A DNA stretch of 64,000 nucleotides from Aggregatilineales bacterium. GTDB lineage: Bacteria; Chloroflexota; Anaerolineae; Aggregatilineales; Phototrophicaceae. This document shows, piece after piece, positions 57,605-64,000 of the stretch. The position numbers were made by a program, and so were the translations under genes. Location: contig JAUQWZ010000003.1 in the NCBI GenBank assembly GCA_030834905.1, positions 1 to 64,000 on the forward strand. The letters run 5' to 3'. The stretch's first letter is position 1. Every line of letters begins with the position of its first letter. The notes under the pieces were generated by a model. That model searched no databases and was not told the DNA's origin. It saw only the letters and a program-made list of their open reading frames with translations.

Positions 57605-58384
57605 TCAATCATCTTTTGCGTGTTGGCTGCGGCGCTTTTTGAGCCGGGCAACGGCGGTTTTTGCCATAGCGCGCACCGGTGGATGCGGGTCATTGATCAT
57701 TTGTTCAATGACCGGCAGGGCGCGAGCATCACCGATCTGCCCCAGTGCTTCCACCACCGCCACGCGAACCTGCCAGTCATCGGTTTCGACAGCGGCTAAA
57801 AGCGGCTCAACCGCGCTGGCATCGGCAGTATCACCCAGCAGGCTGGCTGACAGCTCGCGCACCTGCGCCGATTCCGCCGCCAATGCCCGAATCAGGTCAG
57901 GCAGCGCATGGCTGCCAAACCCTTCTAATGTGTCGCGCGCCGCCCAACTGACATCCTGTACCTCATCATCCAACCGGACGATCAGCGCGTCGATTGCCTG
58001 CGCATCGCCAATCTGCCCAAGCGCGTAGACTGACTTCAGCCGGACAGCGGGATCGGCATCCTGCGCGGCGGCGATCAGCGCTGGCACCGCGCGGGCATCG
58101 GAAAGTTTGCCGAGCGCGTGAACGATATTGTGCCGGGCGCGGGCATCGTCGGCAGGCAGCGCGCGCAGCAGGGCAGATACCGCCGCCGTACCAAAACGTA
58201 CCAGCACCCAGGTGGCATCTTCGACAACATTCAGGTTCGCGTCGGCGCAGAGGATATTGACCAGCGCGGCGAGGGCGGCGCTGTCGTCGGCGGTGCCGGG
58301 TTGAAGCTGAAGCACCGCCTGACTGCGCTGCCCAACATCGGACGATTGAAGCTGCGCCATGAGCGCGTCAAAGTTGTTGGTCAT
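57605..58384 (-). CDS. HEAT-repeat protein
   Basis: A 259-residue protein made almost wholly of HEAT/PBS-lyase-type helical repeats, with about seven units of the form A-V-P-A-L-I-x-A-L-x-D-x-D-x-x-V-R-x-x-A (for example AVPALIAAAQDADPAVRLKS and AIDALIVRLDDEVQDVSWAA). Such proteins are binding scaffolds. It has no signal peptide, so it is cytoplasmic. The phycobilin-lyase-like sequence is only a fold relation, with no evidence of such activity. The gene upstream (HtrA-like) ends 29 bp before its start, so the two may be co-transcribed. Confidence 0.85.
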   Translation of the reverse strand: MTNNFDALMAQLQSSDVGQRSQAVLQLQPGTADDSAALAALVNILCADANLNVVEDATWVLVRFGTAAVSALLRALPADDARARHNIVHALGKLSDARAVPALIAAAQDADPAVRLKSVYALGQIGDAQAIDALIVRLDDEVQDVSWAARDTLEGFGSHALPDLIRALAAESAQVRELSASLLGDTADASAVEPLLAAVETDDWQVRVAVVEALGQIGDARALPVIEQMINDPHPPVRAMAKTAVARLKKRRSQHAKDD

Positions 58385-58413
58385 GTGGTTGACTCAGTCG
58401 TTGGCTGGAACGC

Positions 58414-59745
58414 CTACTCGCCGCAGTCCAGCAGCGGCAGCGCGGTACTATCGGATGGGCGGCTTCGCAGCGTCAGCGGCACTTCAAAGGTTTCGCTGCC
58501 GCGCACGACCACCAGATTGAGCGTGTCGCCGGGGCGGCTGTTGACGACCAGATACGACACCAGCTCATCCATTGTGCTCAGGTAATCGCCGTTGACGGCG
58601 ACGATGATATCCCCACCGGCGCAGATATCGACGCCGCGCACCCGCGCGATCCGCGTGCCGCCGCGCAAGCCAGCTTCTGCCGCCGGAGAGTTGGGCGTCA
58701 CCTGAGTGACCAGAACGCCCGCCGTCACCGGCAGACTCAGCGCTTCGGCAAGTCCAGCCACCGTGTAGCCGCCGTCGGCGGGAACGGTCGAAATGCCGAT
58801 CCAGGCATAATCCACCTGACCGTTCTCGATCAGTTCGGGGATGACGCGCTGCACCGTCCGCGCCGGAACGGCAAAGCCAACGCCCGCGAAGACGCCGGTT
58901 TCGGTGCGAATGGCGGTATTGACGCCGATCAGCTCGCCCGCCGAATTCAGCAGCGGACCGCCGCTGTTGCCGGGATTGATATCGGCGTCCACCTGAATGA
59001 TCGACGGGTTGTTAAAGCCGCCGATGGTGGTCGTGTCGATCAGAGTGGCGGACGGAAGCTGCCGCCCTAACCCGCTGACGATGCCAACCGTCATCGAACT
59101 GGCAAGCCCAAACGGGTTGCCAATGGCGATGGCGCGCTGACCCACCCGAACCGCATCGGAATCGCCGATAATCACCGGCACCAGGTGGCTTGCGTCCACG
59201 TCCACGCGAATAACGGCGAGGTCGCTGTACAGATCCAAGCCAACGAGTTCGGCGGTCGCCACGTAACCATCGTTAAAGGTGACGCGGATTTCGTTAGCGT
59301 CGCTGACCACGTGAGCATTGGTGATGATGTTGCCGTCAGCATCATAGACGACGCCCGACCCGCTGGCGACATCGACATGCGTTAGCGGCATTCCCTCAAT
59401 TGTCACGTCGATATTGACGACTGACGGCGCGACCCGCTGGTAGATATTTTGCAGCAGCAGAAATTCGGCGTCTGCCGCGTGAATGATGTCATCTGGCAGC
59501 GCGGTGGCGCTGGTTTGAAAGCGGGCATTGACGGGCAGATCGGCAACCGGCGTGCTGGCGACAGCGCCCGGCGGCAGCGGTTGGTTCACCGCCGCTGGCT
59601 GGCAGGCGGCAAACAGCACGACCAGCAGCAGCAGGCAGCGCTGAAAGAGTCGGGTGTCGATTGAACTCGCGCAAGCGCGCCGAAGCGGTTTTCGCGCCGA
59701 AAATATGCCTGTTACCAGCGATCTCACAACTATAATCCTCATCAC
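58414..59745 (-). CDS. HtrA/DegP-like serine protease lipoprotein with PDZ domain
   Basis: A 443-residue exported trypsin-fold protease (S1C). The N-terminus is long before a lipobox (LFAAC, C48). The triad is H145 (ITNAHVV), D175 (YSDLAVIRVD) and S261 (PGNSGGPLL). A PDZ domain lies at about 325-430 (GVLVTQVTPNSPAAEAGLRGG, GDIIVAVNG). It degrades or refolds damaged envelope proteins under stress. The Leu-rich tract before the lipobox is the real signal, so the first 33 residues may be an over-extended start, though no other start codon is obvious. It precedes the HEAT-repeat gene. Confidence 0.88.
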   Translation of the reverse strand: MMRIIVVRSLVTGIFSARKPLRRACASSIDTRLFQRCLLLLVVLFAACQPAAVNQPLPPGAVASTPVADLPVNARFQTSATALPDDIIHAADAEFLLLQNIYQRVAPSVVNIDVTIEGMPLTHVDVASGSGVVYDADGNIITNAHVVSDANEIRVTFNDGYVATAELVGLDLYSDLAVIRVDVDASHLVPVIIGDSDAVRVGQRAIAIGNPFGLASSMTVGIVSGLGRQLPSATLIDTTTIGGFNNPSIIQVDADINPGNSGGPLLNSAGELIGVNTAIRTETGVFAGVGFAVPARTVQRVIPELIENGQVDYAWIGISTVPADGGYTVAGLAEALSLPVTAGVLVTQVTPNSPAAEAGLRGGTRIARVRGVDICAGGDIIVAVNGDYLSTMDELVSYLVVNSRPGDTLNLVVVRGSETFEVPLTLRSRPSDSTALPLLDCGE

Positions 59746-59827
59746 TCAACCGAAAACACTACAACGCACCTGATCGGAATTATGCCAGGGGAAGGAAGCA
59801 GCAGCGCGCGACACCCGCCAGATGGCG

Positions 59828-60508
59828 TTATTTCGCCTCGCCGCCGGTATCGACCAGAATGCACTCGGCGACATTAAAGCCAACGATGCGCTCGCGACCG
59901 TCTACACGGGCGCTGATAGGACCGTCAAACGGGTCACGCGCGAGTACTTCCACTTCTGAATCGAGCGTAAAACCGCGATCCAGAATGTGCTGGAGCATTT
60001 CAGGGCTGCTCGATTTAAGCTGCGAAACCGACGCCTTGACATGCTCAGGCAGTTCGGTCAGCGGCATCAACTGGCGCTGAGTCAGCGTGCCATCTGCCGC
60101 CGGAATGGGATCGCCGTGAGGGTCGAAATTGGGATCGCCCAGCTTGTAAGCGATGGCTTCGATGAAACGCTCGGATACGGCGTGTTCCAGTTTTTCCGCT
60201 TCTTCGTGGACTTCGCGCAGCGCGTAGCCCAGTTCGCGCACCAGGTAAAGCTCAATCAGGCGATGGCGGCGCAGCACGCGCAGCGCCATTTCGCGCCCGC
60301 TTGCCGTCAGCACAACGCCTTTATAGCGCTGATAATCGACCAGCCCCGCCGTGACCAACCGCTGCGCCATATCGGTCACCGACGGCGCGGAGATATTCAG
60401 GGCGTCGCTGAGGGTATTGGTGGAAACCCGTTCCTCCTGCTGCTGTAGGCTGTACACCGCCTTGATGAAGTTCTCAACCGATTCGGACGGGTTCACTTGA
60501 TCGGTCAT
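59828..60508 (-). CDS. DtxR/MntR-family metal-dependent regulator
   Basis: A 226-residue iron- or manganese-responsive regulator. The helix-turn-helix is in VSTNTLSDALNISAPSVTDMAQRLVTAGLVDYQRYKGVVL. The metal/dimer domain is RLIELYLVRELGYALREVHEEAEKLEHAVSERF, with conserved His and Glu ligands. The C-terminal FeoA/SH3-like domain starts near 155 (DRGFTLDSEVEVLARDPFDG). It would repress metal uptake genes when metal is bound. No transporter gene is adjacent. The start follows GGGAGTCTGA. The metal pump cluster is on the other side of a tRNA gene, so a link is possible but not shown. Confidence 0.88.
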   Translation of the reverse strand: MTDQVNPSESVENFIKAVYSLQQQEERVSTNTLSDALNISAPSVTDMAQRLVTAGLVDYQRYKGVVLTASGREMALRVLRRHRLIELYLVRELGYALREVHEEAEKLEHAVSERFIEAIAYKLGDPNFDPHGDPIPAADGTLTQRQLMPLTELPEHVKASVSQLKSSSPEMLQHILDRGFTLDSEVEVLARDPFDGPISARVDGRERIVGFNVAECILVDTGGEAK

Positions 60509-60634
60509 TCAGACTCCCGCGCGTAAACCAACGCATTCCTCATTCTAACATAAAGCCTATCGCGGACTAACAAATTGCAGCCAGTAAAAACAGGCTCTTG
60601 ATGCGACAAGCTCTGGCGGCAGCCTGCCCCGCCC

Positions 60635-60664
60635 TTGATCGGGTATCGTGGTTTCCAGTATACT
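60635..60664 (+). promoter_or_regulatory. Promoter of tRNA-Gln
   Basis: TTGATC (60635-60640), an 18-base spacer and TATACT (60659-60664), placing the start of transcription a few bases ahead of the tRNA 5' end at 60675. Confidence 0.65.
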
Positions 60665-60674
60665 TACACCATCT

Positions 60675-60746
60675 TGAGGAGTCGCCAAGTGGTAAGGCAG
60701 CGGACTTTGGATCCGCCATTCGTAGGTTCGAATCCTACCTCCTCAG
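60675..60746 (+). tRNA. tRNA-Gln (anticodon TTG)
   Basis: A 72-nt cloverleaf. The 7-bp acceptor stem is TGAGGAG/CTCCTCA, with discriminator G. The D arm contains AAGTGGTAA. The anticodon stem GCGGA/TCCGC has loop CTTTGGA, giving anticodon TTG at 60707-60709. The T arm is GTAGG-TTCGAAT-CCTAC. CCA is not encoded. A terminator follows at 60780. Confidence 0.95.
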
Positions 60747-60779
60747 CTTACCCGGTTCCGATGCGAACCGATTGAATGG

Positions 60780-60807
60780 AAAACGGCGGAGACATCTCCG
60801 CCGTTTT
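60780..60807. terminator. Bidirectional terminator between tRNA-Gln and the P-type ATPase gene
   Basis: AAAACGGCGGAGA, loop CA, TCTCCGCCGTTTT: a 13-bp perfect stem with A's before and T's after, so it can work on both strands. It is 33 bp past the tRNA and 33 bp past the ATPase stop. Confidence 0.85.
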
Positions 60808-60840
60808 CATAGAGTACTGCTGAAGCCACCGCCGGGCTGC

Positions 60841-62787
60841 CTACTCTCTCAGCAGCCGCATCCCATTCAGAATGACCACCAGCACCGATATTTCGTGGAT
60901 TAACATGCCGCCCGCCATATGCACCTCACGCAGCAGCACGCCCGCTAACAGCGCGGTCACGGTCACCAGTGCGATGACGACGTTCTGCCGGATATTGTTC
61001 AGGGTCGCTTTCGACAGCCGGATCGCCTTCGGGATTTTCATCAGGTCATCTGCCATGAGCGCGATATCGGCGGTTTCAATGGCGATGTCTGTGCCTGCCG
61101 CGCCCATTGCGATGCCGATATCGGCAGCCGCCAGCGCTGGCGCATCATTAATGCCATCGCCCACCATCGCCACCACGCGCCCTCCGGCTTGCAGCTCGCG
61201 GATCGCGTCCAGCTTGTCTTCTGGCAGCAGCCCCGCGCGCACTTCGGTGATCCCGGCTTGTGCCGCAATCGCCTGTGCTGTACGCTCATCATCGCCCGTC
61301 AGCATGACCACCTTCACGCCCTGCTGGTTCAGCGTTCGGATCATCTCCGGCGCATTGGCTCTAAGCGTATCCGCGATGCCCAGCACGCCAATGATGCCGC
61401 CGTTAAGCGAAATCAGCACCGCCGTCTTACCGGCTGATTTCAGTGTATCCAGCGCCTCGTGTGCTTCCAACGGTACGTCTGCGTCCAACTCCTCCATCAG
61501 CGCTGGCGTGCCCACCCCGACCTGATTGCCATCATAAACGGCGTAGATGCCGCGCCCGGTAAAGGACTCGAAATGCTCGGACGCCGGAATCTCGCCCAGC
61601 GATTCTGCCTCGGCAAGAATGGATCGCGCCAAAGGATGCTCCGAACCCGCCTCGGCTACTGCCGCCCAGTACAGCACATCCATCTGTGCCGCCGACCAAC
61701 GCCCCGGCGCAGCGGCAGTTGTCTCAAATGGGCTGGCTGCCAGGGCAACCGTTCCCATCGAAACCGGTTCGGGGATTAAGGCGATGACATCGGTGACGCG
61801 CGGCTTGCCTTCGGTCAGCGTCCCGGTTTTATCAAGCGCCAGCACCGAAATTTTGCCTGCATTCTCCAGATATTCGCCGCCTTTGATCAGGATGCCATTT
61901 TTGGCAGCGCGACCGATGCCCGCCACCACCGAAATCGGGGTGGAGATTACGAGCGCGCCGGGGCAGCCGATCACCAGCAGCGTCAGCGCCAGATCGAGAT
62001 CCCGAACGATAACATACACCACCAGACTCAAGCCGATGATAAACGGCGTATAGTAGGCGGCAAATTTCTCGATGAAGCGCTGCGTCGGCGCTTTTTCTTC
62101 CTGCGCTTCTTCGACGCGCTGCACGATGCGCGCCAGCGTCGTATCCGCGCCGACGCCGGTTGCCCGCACTCTAAGCAGCCCGCCCTGATTGACCGTCCCG
62201 GCATAGACCGGGCTGCCAACTGCCTTTTCTTCGGGGATCGACTCGCCGGTGATCATGCTTTCATCTACGGCAGAGCGTCCATCAATGACTTCGCCATCTA
62301 CCGACACTTTTCCGCCCGGCTTAATGATGACCGTCTCCCCAAAGCTCACCTCGTGCGGCAGGACTTCCACCTGCTTGTCCTCACGCCAGACAATGGCGGT
62401 CGCAGGCACGAGATCGAGCAGGCTTTGAAGCACCTGGCGGGTGCGGTTGAGCGTTCGCGCTTCCAGGTAAGCCCCAAAGAGGAACAGAAACGTCACCGCC
62501 GCCGCTTCCCAGACTTCGCCAATCACCAGCGCGCCCGCGGTCGCAATTGTCACCAGCAGTTCGATGCTGACGTGGCGGCTGCGCAGGCTGTTCCATGCCC
62601 GCGCTGCAATATCAGAGCCAGCCACCAGCGCGGCGGCGGTCATCAGGATGTTGTAGCCCTGCTGCCAGCCGAACAGGTTGTCAGCGGCAAAGGCAGATGC
62701 GATCAACAGACCACTGGCAACCATCAACGCCTGCCGCCGCAGCTTAGGATTTTCAATCCAGGTTTTTATCGTGTTCAATTGAATCAC
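60841..62787 (-). CDS. Heavy-metal P-type ATPase (P1B) with CPG motif
   Basis: A 648-residue metal exporter without an N-terminal HMA domain. It has the usual TGES (180-183), DKTGT (phosphorylated D319), the HP motif in AEAGSEHPLARSI and GDGINDAPALAAADIGIAM. The membrane metal motif is C275-P276-G277 (VIGCPGALVIS), not CPC. The last helix carries H631-E632 (MLIHEISVLVVIL), where Zn/Cd pumps have Asp-x-Gly; this is closer to the HEGGT motif of P1B-4 (Co/Fe) pumps. So the metal is uncertain. It is preceded 56 bp upstream by a separate HMA chaperone gene. The start is probably the GTG at 62787 or a TTG at 62778. Confidence 0.9.
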   Translation of the reverse strand: MIQLNTIKTWIENPKLRRQALMVASGLLIASAFAADNLFGWQQGYNILMTAAALVAGSDIAARAWNSLRSRHVSIELLVTIATAGALVIGEVWEAAAVTFLFLFGAYLEARTLNRTRQVLQSLLDLVPATAIVWREDKQVEVLPHEVSFGETVIIKPGGKVSVDGEVIDGRSAVDESMITGESIPEEKAVGSPVYAGTVNQGGLLRVRATGVGADTTLARIVQRVEEAQEEKAPTQRFIEKFAAYYTPFIIGLSLVVYVIVRDLDLALTLLVIGCPGALVISTPISVVAGIGRAAKNGILIKGGEYLENAGKISVLALDKTGTLTEGKPRVTDVIALIPEPVSMGTVALAASPFETTAAAPGRWSAAQMDVLYWAAVAEAGSEHPLARSILAEAESLGEIPASEHFESFTGRGIYAVYDGNQVGVGTPALMEELDADVPLEAHEALDTLKSAGKTAVLISLNGGIIGVLGIADTLRANAPEMIRTLNQQGVKVVMLTGDDERTAQAIAAQAGITEVRAGLLPEDKLDAIRELQAGGRVVAMVGDGINDAPALAAADIGIAMGAAGTDIAIETADIALMADDLMKIPKAIRLSKATLNNIRQNVVIALVTVTALLAGVLLREVHMAGGMLIHEISVLVVILNGMRLLRE

Positions 62788-62843
62788 TCTCCTGTGCCAA
62801 AACGACCGGGGAAGCGAGCGTGCCTGCTCCCCCGGTCTGGGGC

Positions 62844-63059
62844 TTAGAACGGGGCAACCTTCGACTCGTAACCAACGGCGCGAACAGCCTTGATCAGCGC
62901 ATCGCTTTTCACGGCTTCCGGGTCATGCTCCACTTCGATACGCCCCGTGTTGAAATGCACCGCCGCCTGTTCAACGCCATCAATCGCCTTGAGTGCCTTT
63001 TCAATCTTCGCGACGCACGAGGGGCACGAAAGTTCCTGGCTTCGCAGAATGGTCTTCAT
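62844..63059 (-). CDS. HMA-domain metal chaperone (CopZ-like)
   Basis: A 71-residue heavy-metal-associated domain with the C-x-x-C site at C12 and C15 (LSCPSCVAKIEKALKAIDGV), followed by the beta-alpha-beta pattern (AAVHFNTGRIEVEHDPEAV, IKAVRAVGYESKVAPF). It would bind one soft or transition metal ion and pass it to the P-type ATPase, which lacks its own HMA domain. The frame is open to 63080, but the start is at 63059. An almost identical 28-bp element lies about 60 bp upstream of this gene and of the DUF6448 gene. Confidence 0.9.
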   Translation of the reverse strand: MKTILRSQELSCPSCVAKIEKALKAIDGVEQAAVHFNTGRIEVEHDPEAVKSDALIKAVRAVGYESKVAPF

Positions 63060-63117
63060 TGTCAATACTCCTGTGTTCAATTAACTATGTCTCCAGCTTA
63101 CGACATTCCGAGCAGCG

Positions 63118-63145
63118 ATTACATGATCTGGCGCAATTAACCGCA
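63118..63145 (-). promoter_or_regulatory. 28-bp duplicated upstream element, copy 1
   Basis: On the plus strand it starts ATTACATGATCTGG and ends with CGCAATTAACCGCA. It differs from the copy at 63935-63962 by one base in 28. It lies 59 bp upstream of the HMA gene start. Being conserved while the neighbouring bases differ, it is likely an operator or promoter-operator for a shared regulator. No exact inverted symmetry is present; the ends (ATT/AAT) are loosely palindromic. Confidence 0.65.
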
Positions 63146-63165
63146 CAGGTTTCGTTATAAACAGA

Positions 63166-63197
63166 AAGAGCCTTGTCTATATATGGACAAGGCTCTT
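63166..63197 (-). terminator. Hairpin after the DUF6448 gene
   Basis: AAGAGCCTTGTC pairs with GACAAGGCTCTT around an 8-base TATATATG loop: a perfect 12-bp stem, followed on the minus strand by TCTGTTT. It lies 20 bp past the DUF6448 stop and upstream of the second 28-bp element, so each gene would have its own transcript. Confidence 0.7.
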
Positions 63198-63216
63198 CTC
63201 GGAAGGAACGATTCAA

Positions 63217-63867
63217 TTAGTGCTGGTGACCAGCCTCGATTTCGCCCTCGTGTCCAACCGGGCTGGTGATAGTGAGGTATAGTTCGTAAATGTACTTTTC
63301 AAAGATCAGTTCTGCTTCAACACGCTCGCGGTTCGCCTCAACCGTATTTTCCGCAGCGGCATGGTCACGGGCTTCCACCACTCTGTGGTAGTTCGCTTCG
63401 ATGCCCTCTTGCATCGCCTCGTTCAGGAATGCGTACACCGCCTCTGGCGATCCGCTCTCCATCGCCTCATCTGCTGCGATAATCGCTTCCGGTACGGACT
63501 CATCGGTTACACCTGTGAAGGGCGCACCTTCACCCAGGCGATGCAGCCGGACGGTCGTGTCGATGAAGTACTTATCCGCAAGCTTCTGGGCGTCACCACC
63601 CATGCTGCGGACGGAAGTTGCCTCCTCAAAAGCGGCGCTCAGTTCTACTTCCATTTCAGGGGCGACATAAGGCAGCACCAGACTTACATCGTTGGTTTCG
63701 AGCGCGCGAAGAGCGGCGATCGCCACCGGACCCTGAGCAGAGTCGCAGTGGGCTTCCGCTTTCTGCGGGTTCACGGCGAACGTGAGCGCCCCTGCGATCA
63801 CGAGGGTGGGCACCAAAACGCGCGACAACCTGACCAGGCGATTGACTGACGGGAACTTCTTAAACAT
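63217..63867 (-). CDS. DUF6448-family secreted protein
   Basis: A 216-residue protein with a signal peptide (residues 1-38, VLVPTLVIAGALTFAV, cut near AEA). The mature part opens HCDSAQGPVAIAALRALETND, the DUF6448 start, and ends in a His/Glu-rich tail (GHEGEIEAGHQH). The central helices are charged (RERVEAELIFEKYIYELYLT). The function is not known; the exported location and the histidines suggest metal binding. It heads the metal cluster: DUF6448, HMA chaperone, P-type ATPase. The start follows AAAAGGAGACTATCG. The 28-bp element is 68 bp upstream. Confidence 0.8.
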   Translation of the reverse strand: MFKKFPSVNRLVRLSRVLVPTLVIAGALTFAVNPQKAEAHCDSAQGPVAIAALRALETNDVSLVLPYVAPEMEVELSAAFEEATSVRSMGGDAQKLADKYFIDTTVRLHRLGEGAPFTGVTDESVPEAIIAADEAMESGSPEAVYAFLNEAMQEGIEANYHRVVEARDHAAAENTVEANRERVEAELIFEKYIYELYLTITSPVGHEGEIEAGHQH

Positions 63868-63934
63868 CGATAGTCTCCTTTTGTATGATGCGCTTAAATT
63901 AAGCTGTCAACAGCTTAGAGGAAGACCATCTGTA

Positions 63935-63962
63935 ATTACATGATCTGGCGCAATTAATCGCA
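63935..63962 (-). promoter_or_regulatory. 28-bp duplicated upstream element, copy 2
   Basis: ATTACATGATCTGG then CGCAATTAATCGCA; one base differs from copy 1. Between it and the DUF6448 gene lies a further palindrome, AAGCTGT-CA-ACAGCTT (63901-63916), whose minus strand includes TTGACA, a possible -35 box. Confidence 0.65.
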
Positions 63963-64000
63963 ACGTCGTTAGCAAACAAAAAAGGACGCATCATTGTGCG

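Overview
The window looks like a GC-rich chromosome segment of a Chloroflexota bacterium, most likely from the Anaerolineae or a neighbouring class. This is inferred from the gene style: Thr/Pro-repeat lipoproteins, many secreted SH3 and beta-propeller proteins, THI5-like ABC transporters, a GAAC-N4-GTTC SOS box, and intergenic palindromes of a kind I associate with this phylum. No 16S gene is present, so the assignment is tentative.

Layout. 0-0.5 kb: the 5' part of a TnpB transposon gene that runs off the left edge. 0.5-9.6 kb: two tandem peroxiredoxins, an HxlR regulator with a divergent methyltransferase, a glycosidase-like lipoprotein, a lactonase-like hydrolase, iolC, a disordered small protein, a glycosyltransferase and an L,D-transpeptidase. 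9.8-19.2 kb: an SmtB/ArsR sensor, a two-component pair, a beta-propeller protein, an esterase, a PspA-like protein with a membrane partner, and a receiver-kinase hybrid. 19.5-30 kb: homoserine dehydrogenase, a class III aminotransferase, a secreted metalloprotease, an SOS-box promoter with no obvious gene, a P1-family peptidase, an M23 peptidase, a Nudix hydrolase and an oxidoreductase. 30-38 kb: an epimerase, iolB and a CoA-binding protein, then a large membrane protein, a BON protein, a CoA transferase and a beta-propeller phytase. With iolC at 5.7 kb, these suggest use of phytate and inositol. 38.2-42.6 kb: a complete permease-ATPase-permease-binding-protein operon of the THI5/NMT1 class.

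42.9-45.8 kb is a visibly more AT-rich restriction-modification island: a Dcm-like cytosine methylase, an HhH DNA glycosylase resembling the thymine glycosylase MIG, and an EcoRII-like endonuclease. 46-53.6 kb carries lipoproteins, a zinc carboxypeptidase, small unknown genes, radA and an SH3/propeller protein. 54-60.5 kb has clpB, a previously unremarked structured small RNA with its own promoter, mini-ORF and terminator (56.69-56.88 kb), an RHH-MazF fusion, a HEAT-repeat protein, an HtrA-like protease and a DtxR regulator. 60.6-64 kb has tRNA-Gln and a heavy-metal cluster (DUF6448, HMA chaperone, P-type ATPase) in which two genes share an almost identical 28-bp upstream element.

Throughout, intergenic gaps carry palindromic repeats of at least three families. 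One copy lies in frame inside a permease gene, and one has a tandem repeat expanded in its loop. The strongest candidates for something undescribed are the small RNA at 56.7 kb, the SOS promoter at 24.15 kb and the methylase-glycosylase-endonuclease module. All coordinates and motifs were read by eye; no database search or folding program was run.
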